This document shows positions 1 through 6,940 of a stretch of 8,543 bases of DNA, in pieces. Origin of the DNA: Bacillota bacterium. Its GTDB lineage: Bacteria; Bacillota_I; Bacilli_A; Acholeplasmatales; Acholeplasmataceae. Each line of letters opens with the position of its first letter. Positions within the stretch are counted from its first letter, which is position 1. Position numbers and translations under genes: made by a program. Where the stretch lies: positions 1-8,543 of the forward strand of contig JAEYXZ010000034.1 in NCBI GenBank assembly GCA_023431045.1. The letters are read 5' to 3'. The notes under the pieces are model-generated. The model did not search any database and was not told the origin of the DNA. It was given only the letters and a program-made list of their open reading frames with translations.

Positions 1-1857
1 AATCTATCGTCTTATCAATAACGACTCTTCCAATATCAATAATAAGATTAGCTTCTTCTGCAATTGGAATGAATTTATTTGGTCCAATATTTTCATTCTT
101 AAATCGAACGAGTGATTCATAGGATACGATATCGCCACTTCGAATATCTACCTGAGGTTGAACAACAATCTTAAATCCATCTTCTCTTAATGCTTTTCTA
201 ATTGCACTAATAATTCTTGCATCCTCTTGGATGACTGCATTCATTTGATCTTCATAGAATGTATAAATGTTCTTACCCTTACGTTTGGATTGATACATGG
301 CAATATCTGCCTTACGAATCAATTCAGATGATTCATGTCCATGTTCAGGATAAACCGAGATCCCAATCGATAAATCAATTGGATAATCACTTTGATCAAT
401 ATGAATTGGATCTTTGAAATCACGATAGAGATTATCGATCAAGATTTTAACAGATTTAAAGTCACGGTATTTAAGTAAGATAACAAATTCATCTCCACCA
501 TAGCGAGAGATGAATAAGTCTTGATATTTTTTCTTTCCTAATACTTCTGAAACTTTGACTAATAACTGATCACCAAAAATATGTCCCTTGGTATCGTTAT
601 AGTTTTTAAAGTCATCTAGATCGACAAATAACACAGCAAAATTATGATTACTCTTAATATAGGAATCAATCACACTCGATAGATGCATTCGATTAGGCAT
701 CTTCGTTAAATAATCGGTTAAGGCAAGTGCTCTAATCTCATGATTCAATTTTTCGGTTTCAATATTACTATCTTTAATTCGATTCGATAGACTATCAAGT
801 GCATGGAATGTGTTTTTAAAGACTGAGATATTCTTTTTAGGTTTTGTGTAGTCACCACTTTTTACATCAAAGGAGATAATAGCGTTATCAAGTTTGATGA
901 GTGGGTTGATGACTTGATTGATTTGCATCGCACTAAAGACTAAAATAGTTCCGATTGCAACAAGTAATATGACCATTGTTAAATAGAAATTAATATCGCG
1001 GTAAAACTCTAACGAGTATCCAACAACCAAAACGCCTATAATATCATCATTAATCTTAATCGGTGTTGATACTTCTAATATGGATTCAATACTACCATTC
1101 ATCAGGTATTCACGACTTGTCGTTTCACCATCAAAAGATGATTCATATAAATCTTCATCATATTGTTGGAAACTCGCAGGTCTTGTATCAGCAACAACAT
1201 CACGATTTAAATCAACCACAATAGCATAATCGATATGAATATTTGTCTCAACAATATGTTCAATCGAGTTTTGGTAGGAATGTTCTTCAATATAATCAAT
1301 AACAAAATCCGCATCCATTACCGCTTGAATGAAATAACCATCATCTGCTCGCATATAAAAAACCATATAAAAGATGTCACCTTCTGTTGACTCTCGAATA
1401 CCTTCTTCATATTCATCTAGACCACTATTCATAAATTGATCAATCGGGCCCCTGGTTGAGCTTGCCATTCAATAAACTCATTGGATGAATCATTTATGAT
1501 CTCACCTGTTGGAGTATACCACCATAAAATATGAATTCCTTGAGCAAGAACGATTTCTTGTAGGTATTCATTGGTAATTAGATCTCGATTATTAATTGCA
1601 GTCGTTGAAGCAGCTCTTAGTTTATCATAAAAATCATCATAAATATGTGTCGTTAAGTCTTGGTGTTGTGAGACAATTTCGGCATACGCTTGTGAGAAGT
1701 TCTCACTATTTCTAGCATATACAGTTTTGAAATTTTGGTTTGTCACACCATAAAGTGACAGGGATAAAATCAGTGTAATAATCACTGTTATAATGAGTGG
1801 TATCAAGAAAAAGCGAAGGAATCTTGTTATGTTAGTGTTTTTCATTCTCTGGTTCAC
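1..1857 (-). pseudogene. Frameshifted membrane sensor GGDEF-EAL protein (c-di-GMP turnover), 3' end outside window
   Basis: Two reading frames join into one protein of about 619 codons that runs off the left edge. Codons 1-136 (1857 to about 1449) give a cationic start, a TM helix at about residues 14-37 and the beginning of an extracytoplasmic region. The frame then shifts by one base in a G4C3 run at 1446-1452 and stays open to position 1. The second part holds the rest of a Cache-like sensor, a second TM at about 985-917, a linker, a GGDEF domain with LTDYLTKMPNR, FVDLDDFK and intact GGDEF (485-499), then the start of an EAL domain where EAL reads ESL (110-118). The I-site RxxD is not recognisable. 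GGDEF domains make c-di-GMP and EAL domains degrade it. GTG 1857 is the longest start, but ATG 1845 with GGGTGA upstream is as good. The upstream frame stops at TGA 1429-1431, overlapping an ATG at 1430-1432 as ATGA, so translation as two polypeptides is conceivable. A sequencing error is the main alternative. Confidence 0.85.
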
Positions 1858-1879
1858 CCATTCCTAAAAATCAATATCA

Positions 1880-1888
1880 ATTATATCA
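1880..1888 (-). promoter_or_regulatory. Extended -10 promoter of the GGDEF-EAL gene
   Basis: On the minus strand the sequence TGATATAAT is a perfect TATAAT (1880-1885) preceded by TGn, an extended -10. No good -35 is present at 16-18 bp, which extended -10 promoters tolerate. The expected start is near 1873, giving a leader of about 16-28 nt before GTG 1857 or ATG 1845. Confidence 0.5.
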
Positions 1889-2016
1889 CAATAGAGTTTA
1901 CCTATCATTGAATTTATATCTAAGATATAACGATTAATATGATTCATGAGAATATGCCAACTATATATAACTATGTTTAGAATGTTTTTAATTTGGATGT
2001 ATAATGAGGTTAAGTT

Positions 2017-2382
2017 GTGAGGGGATTAAAACTGAGAGTTATTGATTATTTAATAGATAGTGATGTAGCTGTTAGGGGTTTTGCAACTAAAACATTATTA
2101 GAACAAGCTTTTACAATCAAACATAGTGACATTATTGAAAACTATTTATCCAGGTTTGATCACGAGACAAATCTGTTTGGTCAGGGTTTTTATTCATAAA
2201 AATAGATTTCAACTTTCTATTCCCTTTGAGATTTATATCAATTTGGGATAGACCCAAATCATCCAGTACTTCAAAAAGGACTTGAGGTATATCGAAAGAT
2301 GAATACCATTCGTGGTCTATCCATCTTAAAAGTATATGATCTAAATCATTATCAAGAAATAATGAATCGAGAAATCAAATAA
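2017..2382 (+). pseudogene. Decayed prenyltransferase/squalene-oxidase-repeat-like gene remnant
   Basis: One frame reads as protein from GTG 2017 to TAA 2380-2382, but it is interrupted by TAA 2197-2199, TAG 2203-2205 and TGA 2227-2229. Before the stops it reads IDYLIDSDVAVRGFATKTLL and ends GFYS. After them it reads ISTFYSL, then GIDPNHPVLQKGLEVY, then MNTIRGLSILKVY. From memory, this order resembles the N-terminus, a YSPKWxSTxYTLL segment and the C-terminal NTLRALRVLKWY segment of a widespread bacterial family annotated as prenyltransferase/squalene oxidase repeat proteins. TAG would then replace the Trp of PKW. About 120 codons remain against roughly 300 usual, and the two conserved blocks abut directly, so a central in-frame deletion is inferred. 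TGAGG at 2005-2009 is a plausible ribosome binding site, and a TATAAT lies at 2000-2005. An in-frame TAA at 2011-2013 blocks a longer start. Family assignment is moderate; the broken state is clear if the later frame is coding. Confidence 0.6.
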
Positions 2383-2390
2383 CGTTATAA

Positions 2391-2426
2391 TAAAGCCATT
2401 TCAAATCGAAATGGCTTTACTTTTTA
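2391..2426. terminator. Bidirectional rho-independent terminator
   Basis: A perfect 12-bp inverted repeat, TAAAGCCATTTC and GAAATGGCTTTA (2391-2402 and 2408-2419), encloses a 5-nt loop. On the plus strand it is followed by CTTTTTA, closing the prenyltransferase-like remnant. On the minus strand it lies about 18 bp past the merR-type stop codon and is followed by an AT-rich tail, so it can serve both convergent genes. Confidence 0.8.
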
Positions 2427-2437
2427 TGGATTAATTT

Positions 2438-3172
2438 TTATTGATGATCTGCAAAATATGACATCGCATCTCTCATAAATACGGTGAGTCCTTCGCCATA
2501 CTTGTCAATGTTTTTCATGAAACGCTTATCATCAACATACATTTGACCAATTGCCTTAAAAGCTTCTGGTGGAAAGTTTCCCATCTTATTGAGCAGTAAG
2601 TACCAACGATTAATACCATCTTGTGCTTCTTTAGATGTTGGATCTTGATGTCTAATGCTTGCTAAATGTCTATAGACTTCATCAAACTCTTTAGCAAATG
2701 CTTCTTGTTCATATTTGCTTAACTTGTTTAACTTAGCTTTAGATTCATCGACTGTTTCTTGACCCCAACGTTCTATCGCTTCTTCCTCATATGGATTATG
2801 AGAAAAATCAAAACCTTTAAATTTTTCTTCGTTTGCCATGTGTTTCTCTCCTTTCAAATAACCAATGGTGTTTTCGACAGTTTGAAGCATTAAGTCAAGT
2901 TGATCACGTTTCTTAATTATCATCTTTTGATGCCTTAGTAGTGCATCAATTGGATTAAAGTTGGGATCTTTGATGATTGACTTAATTTGATCAAGTGGCA
3001 TCCCCATTGATTTAAAAAATATGATTTGTTGTAAGGTATCAATGTCTTTATCAGAGTAGACTCGATATCCACTTTCTGTTTTAAGACTTGGCTTTAAGAG
3101 ATTGATTTCATCGTAGTAATGTAGTGTGCGCACACTAATACCAACCAAATCTGCGACAGCTTTAATTTTCAT
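2438..3172 (-). CDS. MerR-family transcriptional regulator, TipAL/Mta type, with TipAS ligand-binding domain
   Basis: This is a 244-residue regulator. Residues 1-70 form the MerR winged helix-turn-helix (VADLVGISVRTLHYYDEINL, then SGYRVYSDKDI). Residues about 72-110 form the dimerisation coiled coil. Residues about 113-244 match the TipAS antibiotic-recognition domain, including the YEEEAIERWG motif. Members of this family (Streptomyces TipAL, Bacillus Mta) bind hydrophobic or thiopeptide ligands and activate multidrug-response promoters by twisting a long spacer. The protein has no cysteine, so the covalent thiopeptide capture known for TipAS is not possible here. ATG 3172 has GGAGGT at 3179-3184. 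Its promoter has the 19-bp spacer and dyad expected for autoregulation. A second strong start lies at Met112. No efflux pump is adjacent; the upstream same-strand neighbour is an SDR protein. The ligand and the wider regulon cannot be told from sequence. Confidence 0.92.
   Translation of the reverse strand: MKIKAVADLVGISVRTLHYYDEINLLKPSLKTESGYRVYSDKDIDTLQQIIFFKSMGMPLDQIKSIIKDPNFNPIDALLRHQKMIIKKRDQLDLMLQTVENTIGYLKGEKHMANEEKFKGFDFSHNPYEEEAIERWGQETVDESKAKLNKLSKYEQEAFAKEFDEVYRHLASIRHQDPTSKEAQDGINRWYLLLNKMGNFPPEAFKAIGQMYVDDKRFMKNIDKYGEGLTVFMRDAMSYFADHQ
2837..2854 (-). promoter_or_regulatory. Internal ribosome binding site and start for a stand-alone TipAS-like domain
   Basis: Inside the MerR gene, AAAGGAGAG (2846-2854) sits 6 nt before an in-frame ATG at 2837-2839 (Met112). 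This is stronger and better spaced than most starts in the window. It lies exactly at the junction between the coiled coil and the TipAS domain. Initiation there would give a product of about 133 residues without DNA-binding domain. Streptomyces tipA is known to produce TipAS from an internal start in the same mRNA, so the parallel is specific. The SD also encodes Lys-Gly-Glu, so chance is possible. Confidence 0.6.
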
Positions 3173-3193
3173 ACATTTACCTCCAACACCATC

Positions 3194-3224
3194 ATTATAA
3201 ACTATTACGTTACGTGAGAGTCAA
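3194..3224 (-). promoter_or_regulatory. MerR-type promoter and dyad operator of the TipAL-like gene
   Basis: On the minus strand, TTGACT (-35, 3219-3224) and a perfect TATAAT (-10, 3194-3199) are separated by 19 bp, the over-long spacer typical of MerR-activated promoters. Between them lies a 21-bp imperfect palindrome at 3201-3221, ACTCTCACGT-A-ACGTAATAGT, with 8 of 10 arm positions matching. It lies 22 bp upstream of the start codon, so autoregulation by the gene product is the natural reading. Confidence 0.8.
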
Positions 3225-3242
3225 CACTTTTGTTTACTTTTT

Positions 3243-4253
3243 TTATTCATATTTCATATCAATCATCTGTTGATGCTTGATTGCCTCTAATGATTGTTCT
3301 GTTGAATCTTGAATTGCTTTTATAATATCATCAGGAGTAACCCCTAACTTAATCGATGCTAGTTCCTTCTCAATATTTAAATGTGTGTACTGCAGATCTG
3401 CAAAATATTTTAGATTCAGACCATGTTCAATATTTTTCTTGATTGCTTTTCTTGATTCAAAATACATACCAATATTGAATAACCATTTAGGGACAGTCTT
3501 TACCTTTTGATGTTCCATTTTTAGCACTGGTTTCATGATTTCAATCATTTCTTTCCAAGTCAAATTATAGAAACCGATTGGATACGTATTTCCACCTTTG
3601 TTACTCAAGGTTGCTCCAACGATTGCCTCTCCAGCTTGTTTAACGGTAATCATAGCTGAACCCCCACTTGGATAAAGTATCGATCGTTTCATTTTAATTA
3701 AACGTTCAATTAAGATGGTCCAAACTGGTTTTCTCCCTTTTTGAATTCCAAAGATATAAGGAAGTTCAAGGACAGCAACACTAAATTTCTCATCTGCAAA
3801 CGATAATGCAACATCTGATTGAATAACTCTAGATCTAATGTATGGATGATATTCGGTTAGTTTCATTTCTGGTTTGATCCGGTTTAAATATGCAAAATAA
3901 GAGCCTAAAACAACCGCACCTTTAACTTTTGCTGCTTTAGCAAGTTCTAGTATTCTTTTAGTTGTATCAATATTGTATTTTTTATAGAAGTCAAAAATTG
4001 GAGCAGGTTTTTCAACTCTTTCATCAACACCTGCAGCAAACACTAAATAATCATGACCAGAGAGTAAATCTACTAAATCTTGATCAATCATTTCCATAAA
4101 ATTACCAAAAATAAGTTTCATTTCTTTTGGGATATCACTATCTTTTGGAATTCCAGGGAGAGATAAGCCTGATACTTCATGACCTTTAGCTATAAACTGT
4201 TTTGCTGCTTCACTACCTAGTAATCCGGTTGCTCCAATAATAAAGATTTTCAT
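3243..4253 (-). CDS. NAD(P)-binding SDR / NAD-dependent epimerase-dehydratase family protein
   Basis: This 336-residue protein starts with a Rossmann fold: MKIFIIGATGLLG carries the GxxGxxG dinucleotide motif at residues 7-13, and VFAAGVDE near 71-78 follows strand four. The extended-SDR order is kept, with a Ser in VLGSYFAY near 118 and a Tyr at 138. However, the catalytic YxxxK reads YIRSR, Arg replacing Lys, so classical epimerase chemistry is doubtful. It may act as an atypical oxidoreductase or NAD(P) sensor. No signal peptide or clear TM is seen, so it is likely cytoplasmic. ATG 4253 has a purine-rich AAGGAAGAAG upstream but at loose spacing. The gene ends 70 bp before the MerR-type start with no terminator between, so read-through into the regulator is possible. 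Substrate unknown. Confidence 0.8.
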   Translation of the reverse strand: MKIFIIGATGLLGSEAAKQFIAKGHEVSGLSLPGIPKDSDIPKEMKLIFGNFMEMIDQDLVDLLSGHDYLVFAAGVDERVEKPAPIFDFYKKYNIDTTKRILELAKAAKVKGAVVLGSYFAYLNRIKPEMKLTEYHPYIRSRVIQSDVALSFADEKFSVAVLELPYIFGIQKGRKPVWTILIERLIKMKRSILYPSGGSAMITVKQAGEAIVGATLSNKGGNTYPIGFYNLTWKEMIEIMKPVLKMEHQKVKTVPKWLFNIGMYFESRKAIKKNIEHGLNLKYFADLQYTHLNIEKELASIKLGVTPDDIIKAIQDSTEQSLEAIKHQQMIDMKYE

Positions 4254-4278
4254 TATTTCACTTCTTCCTTCAGTAATA

Positions 4279-4287
4279 AGTATAACA
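4279..4287 (-). promoter_or_regulatory. Candidate extended -10 promoter of the SDR gene
   Basis: The minus strand reads TGTTATACT: TATACT at 4279-4284 with TGn directly upstream. No convincing -35 lies at normal spacing. It sits 25 bp before the SDR start codon and downstream of a terminator hairpin, which fits an independent transcription start. Confidence 0.4.
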
Positions 4288-4319
4288 GTATCATTAGATT
4301 CATCGTTAAATCTTATATT

Positions 4320-4343
4320 AAAAACGCCTAGAGTTAGGCGTTT
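4320..4343 (-). terminator. Rho-independent terminator downstream of the broken membrane-protein gene
   Basis: A perfect 9-bp stem, AAACGCCTA and TAGGCGTTT (4322-4330 and 4335-4343), has a 4-nt loop. On the minus strand the stem is followed by a run of T to 4320. It begins 5 bp after the distal in-frame stop at 4349-4351, supporting that codon as the original end of the gene at 4349-5038. Confidence 0.75.
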
Positions 4344-4348
4344 ATTGA

Positions 4349-5038
4349 TTATTCTTCTTTGTTTCTTGGTATTGATGCTAGATTCTCAAGTAAAAATGCA
4401 TTGATCTTTTTTACAAGTGGTTAGACCTTTTTCATCAGTTCTTTATGTGCTTCTTGATATTTTTCATTCAACATGTTGTAATAATCATCTGCTTCTTTTT
4501 GTAATCCAGGTACTTTGACATTGTATATTTCTGCATTCTTTAGATATTTACGATATTCCCATTTATTGTGTATATCCATGAATGCCGCAAGAAATAGGAC
4601 AATGATTGTTAAGATATTGATAACTAATCCAATTCCAAACCAACCAGTGATTATCTCGGAACCAATAATAGTGATTGGGATTAGGGTCACACAGACGATA
4701 ATTGTTCATAGTCTATTCCGTTTAGCAGCCTCAGATGTAAAGTGATCAAAATCTAGGATGGTATTTGGACTTACTAAATTATGAACTTGTGGTTTTAAAT
4801 CGTGATATTGTTGTTCAAGTTGTCTTAATTCAGGAAAACTAATATGGATTGATAAGTCTCTTTGAAATGTAATTTTGACTTTTTCATCCTTATGTAGTTC
4901 ATTATTTACAGTCTAACTAATAAATTCATTTGGGTTGTAGCGGGTTGCGTTAACAAATCTCCAACCAAACATCTCATATTGCATAATCACTTCATTGTGG
5001 TTTTCTGCAATCACATCAATTGTTTTAGTTTCTACCAT
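4349..5038 (-). pseudogene. Hypothetical two-TM membrane protein gene broken by three nonsense codons
   Basis: A single uninterrupted frame from ATG 5038 to TAA 4349-4351 reads as protein for about 229 residues, but contains TAG 4913-4915, TGA 4706-4708 and TAA 4421-4423. The N-terminal part (MVETKTIDVIAENHN, then YEMFGWRFVN) resembles unnamed Firmicutes proteins with a YExxGW segment followed by a KITFQRD strand. A charged coiled segment follows (ELRQLEQQYHDL). Two TM helices lie around the second stop and just after it, then a basic, coiled-coil-prone tail ending ASIPRNKE. Upstream, GGGAGG (5047-5052) is 8 nt from ATG and a good promoter lies at 5120-5148; downstream is a terminator. All expression signals survive while the reading frame does not, so inactivation is probably recent. 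The 89-codon piece at 4421-4690 would need a GTG without a ribosome binding site, so it is not called separately. Function unknown. Confidence 0.75.
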
Positions 5039-5060
5039 ATATACCGCCTCCCATAGAATG

Positions 5061-5076
5061 ATTCAAATGATTGAAT
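5061..5076. repeat. Short perfect inverted repeat in the leader of the broken membrane-protein gene
   Basis: ATTCAA-N4-TTGAAT is perfect in both 6-bp arms. It lies between the predicted transcription start and the ribosome binding site of the 5038 gene, 9 bp upstream of GGGAGG. It could be an operator or a weak hairpin; at this base composition chance cannot be excluded. Confidence 0.25.
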
Positions 5077-5119
5077 ACAAACTATTTTTATTGCTTACTC
5101 TACATGGCCTTCTAAGATT

Positions 5120-5148
5120 ATTTTATTCTTTTATGAGATAATATGCAA
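5120..5148 (-). promoter_or_regulatory. Sigma-A type promoter of the broken membrane-protein gene
   Basis: The minus strand reads TTGCAT (5143-5148), a 17-bp spacer and TAAAAT (5120-5125). Spacing is ideal and each box differs from consensus at one or two positions. The expected start is near 5113, giving a leader of about 75 nt. It sits just past the etfA stop, where I see no strong terminator. Confidence 0.55.
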
Positions 5149-5161
5149 TTTAAGTTATCAA

Positions 5162-6130
5162 TTATTGGATAATCTTAAGGAGCGCTGATACAAAATCATT
5201 TGCATCCCCTATATAAGCATAATCTGCATAATCAAATATTGGTGCCTTTGGGTTATTGTTAACAGCGATAATGAGTTGTGACTTCCCAATACCGGTTGTA
5301 AACTGAACTGCACCATGAACGCCTAGCGTTAATAAAAATTTAGGTGCAATACTACTTCCTGATTGGCCAATTTGATCATCAATGGTAAATGGTTCTAAAT
5401 CGGTCAATGGTCTAGTAACACCTATTTTAGCTCCCATTTTGTTAGCGAGTTCTTTAACTGATGCAATACTATTAAAATGAGACATTCCACGACCAATGGC
5501 AATCACTCGATTAGCGGTTGCAATATTATCAGCTTTTGAAAGAAGTGGTTTTTCATCACTTACAATAATGTTTGGATTATTCTTAAATTCCAAATCATTT
5601 ACTTCAGTTATTAATACTGTCTCATTAGATTTTTGTTGCTGAACAAAAATATTTGGTCTCACAGTTGCCATTTGTGGTAAATGGTTAGGACAAATAATCT
5701 CACACATAATATTATCACCATAGGATGGTTTAATTTGAACGAGTAAATCATTCTCATATTTGAGGTCGAGACAATCAGCGGTTAAACCAGTTTGAAGTTT
5801 AGCTTGCAGTCTAGCACTCACTGACCGACCGATAACCGTTGCACCAAATAGAATACTGTTGGGATGTCTTTTGTGGTTGAGTTGTGCTAGTAAATCTGCA
5901 AGGAGTGAATCCGCTCCATTTTTAACTCGGTTGTCCTTAACGATAATGATTTCATCTGGACCATAAAGCTTTAGACTATTTTCTAGTAATTGTTCTTCGG
6001 TTTCAAATAATACGACAACAACTTTCTTGTCGTCTTTAATTAGATTAGCTTTAGTCATTAATTGAAAAGTAACGGGTTGAATCATACCTTGATGTTGTTC
6101 TGCAAAGATCCATATTTCTTTATTGTTCAT
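5162..6130 (-). CDS. etfA: Electron transfer flavoprotein alpha subunit
   Basis: EtfA pairs with EtfB and passes electrons between an acyl-CoA dehydrogenase and another carrier; it supplies the FAD domain. The 322-residue length is normal and no N-terminal ferredoxin extension is present. The N-terminal domain has the family block ILFGATVIGRSVSARLQAKL followed by QTGLTADC (residues 93-120). The C-terminal FAD domain starts near 209 with VIAIGRGM and continues with MGAKIGVTRP (Arg240), QIGQSGSS (254-260), GVHGAVQF (270-277), AVNNNPKAPIFDYADY (289-304) and IGD. The position that is usually His in GAIQHLAG is Phe277 here. The ribosome binding site AAGGA overlaps the etfB stop (TAAGGA), 10 nt gap, so the two subunits are probably translationally coupled. 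It is the last gene of the acd-etfB-etfA operon. Confidence 0.95.
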   Translation of the reverse strand: MNNKEIWIFAEQHQGMIQPVTFQLMTKANLIKDDKKVVVVLFETEEQLLENSLKLYGPDEIIIVKDNRVKNGADSLLADLLAQLNHKRHPNSILFGATVIGRSVSARLQAKLQTGLTADCLDLKYENDLLVQIKPSYGDNIMCEIICPNHLPQMATVRPNIFVQQQKSNETVLITEVNDLEFKNNPNIIVSDEKPLLSKADNIATANRVIAIGRGMSHFNSIASVKELANKMGAKIGVTRPLTDLEPFTIDDQIGQSGSSIAPKFLLTLGVHGAVQFTTGIGKSQLIIAVNNNPKAPIFDYADYAYIGDANDFVSALLKIIQ

Positions 6131-6140
6131 TGGTTTATCC

Positions 6141-6938
6141 TTATATAATATTATGTGATCTTAATATCACTAATAGTTTTTGTGCTGCATCAGCTGCGTT
6201 GTCACCTAATGATTCTGTTACTTTAATTGCCTTTTCAGGTGACCATACTTTTCTAACCACGGTTGGTGATCCTTTAATACCAATACGAGTAGGATCAACC
6301 CCAAGTTTTACCTCATCCCAAACATCAATTTTCTTTTGATAACTGAGTTGTATATTTCTAGGGGTTGGATATCTTGGATCATTAAGTTCACTTCTAACCG
6401 TAAATATTGCAGGGAGCTTTACTTCAATTGTTTGTTCCATATTCTCCATTAATCTGGTTGCTTCAATCATGACATCTGATATAGGATTAATTTTACTGAC
6501 ATAGGTGACCTGTGGCCATTCTAAAAACTCTGCAACGATCGGACCCACTTGACCAGTATCAGCATCAATTGATTGTCTTCCAAAGAAAACAAGATGAACA
6601 TTCGAGAGTTTTTTAATTGCTTCACTTAAGACATAACCGGTTGCTAGTGTATCCGCACCTCCAAAAGCTCTTGAACTTAAAAGAATTGCATCATCTGCTC
6701 CCATGGCTAAACCTTGACGAAGTGTTAACTCGAAATTCTTTGGTCCCATCGATAGAAGCGTTACTTTTGCTCCATATCGATGTTTTAATTTTAATGCTGC
6801 TTCAACGGCATTTTGATCAAATGGATTCATGATTCCTGGTTCACTTGAACGAACGAGATTTTTAGTGATAGGATCAATTTTTATATTATTTGAAACGGGT
6901 ACTTGTTTAACACAAACAACAATATGTAAATCCATCAT
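6141..6938 (-). CDS. etfB: Electron transfer flavoprotein beta subunit
   Basis: EtfB forms the ETF heterodimer with EtfA and binds the second nucleotide cofactor (AMP in ordinary ETFs, a second FAD in bifurcating ones). The 265 residues show CVKQVP (9-14), NPFDQNAVEAALKLK (38-52), SMGP, GLAMGADDAILL (76-87), AFGGADTLAT, GRQSIDADTGQVGP (120-133) and the signature ending NDPRYPTPRNI (176-186), then DPTRIGIKGSPT. By recall, this order and wording are closest to the EtfB of clostridial butyryl-CoA dehydrogenase clusters, so flavin-based electron bifurcation is possible but not proven. The start is ATG 6938, with a second ATG at 6935; AAGGGGTG lies just upstream, overlapping the end of the acyl-CoA dehydrogenase gene. 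The gap to that gene is only 2 bp, indicating one transcript. Confidence 0.95.
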   Translation of the reverse strand: MMDLHIVVCVKQVPVSNNIKIDPITKNLVRSSEPGIMNPFDQNAVEAALKLKHRYGAKVTLLSMGPKNFELTLRQGLAMGADDAILLSSRAFGGADTLATGYVLSEAIKKLSNVHLVFFGRQSIDADTGQVGPIVAEFLEWPQVTYVSKINPISDVMIEATRLMENMEQTIEVKLPAIFTVRSELNDPRYPTPRNIQLSYQKKIDVWDEVKLGVDPTRIGIKGSPTVVRKVWSPEKAIKVTESLGDNAADAAQKLLVILRSHNII

Positions 6939-6940
6939 GA

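Noticed and set aside
1429..1470. Programmed -1 ribosomal frameshift in the GGDEF-EAL gene
   Set aside because: The G4C3 run is not in the X XXY YYZ phase in the zero frame, and no SD-like stimulator at the right distance or clear downstream hairpin was seen.
1901..2016. AT-rich gap between the GGDEF gene and the relic as an origin or small RNA
   Set aside because: I found no repeated boxes, no stable hairpin and no terminator. It is simply an AT-rich intergenic stretch with promoter-like elements.
2197..2229. Stop-codon reassignment (such as TGA read as Trp) explaining the in-frame stops
   Set aside because: All three stop codons occur inside the broken frames, while intact genes contain no internal stops, use TGG for Trp and end in TAA or TAG. 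Gene decay is simpler.
4421..4690. Independent 89-residue membrane protein starting at GTG 4690
   Set aside because: There is no ribosome binding site, the same frame extends coherently upstream to ATG 5038 with a strong GGGAGG, and coding continues past its stop.
4515..4745. Plus-strand 76-codon open frame
   Set aside because: It lies antisense to the membrane-protein pseudogene and has low-complexity hydrophobic content. It is a shadow.
6130..6339. Plus-strand open frames antisense to etfB (also 6617-6832)
   Set aside because: They overlap strongly supported etfB coding sequence and show no family resemblance or ribosome binding site.
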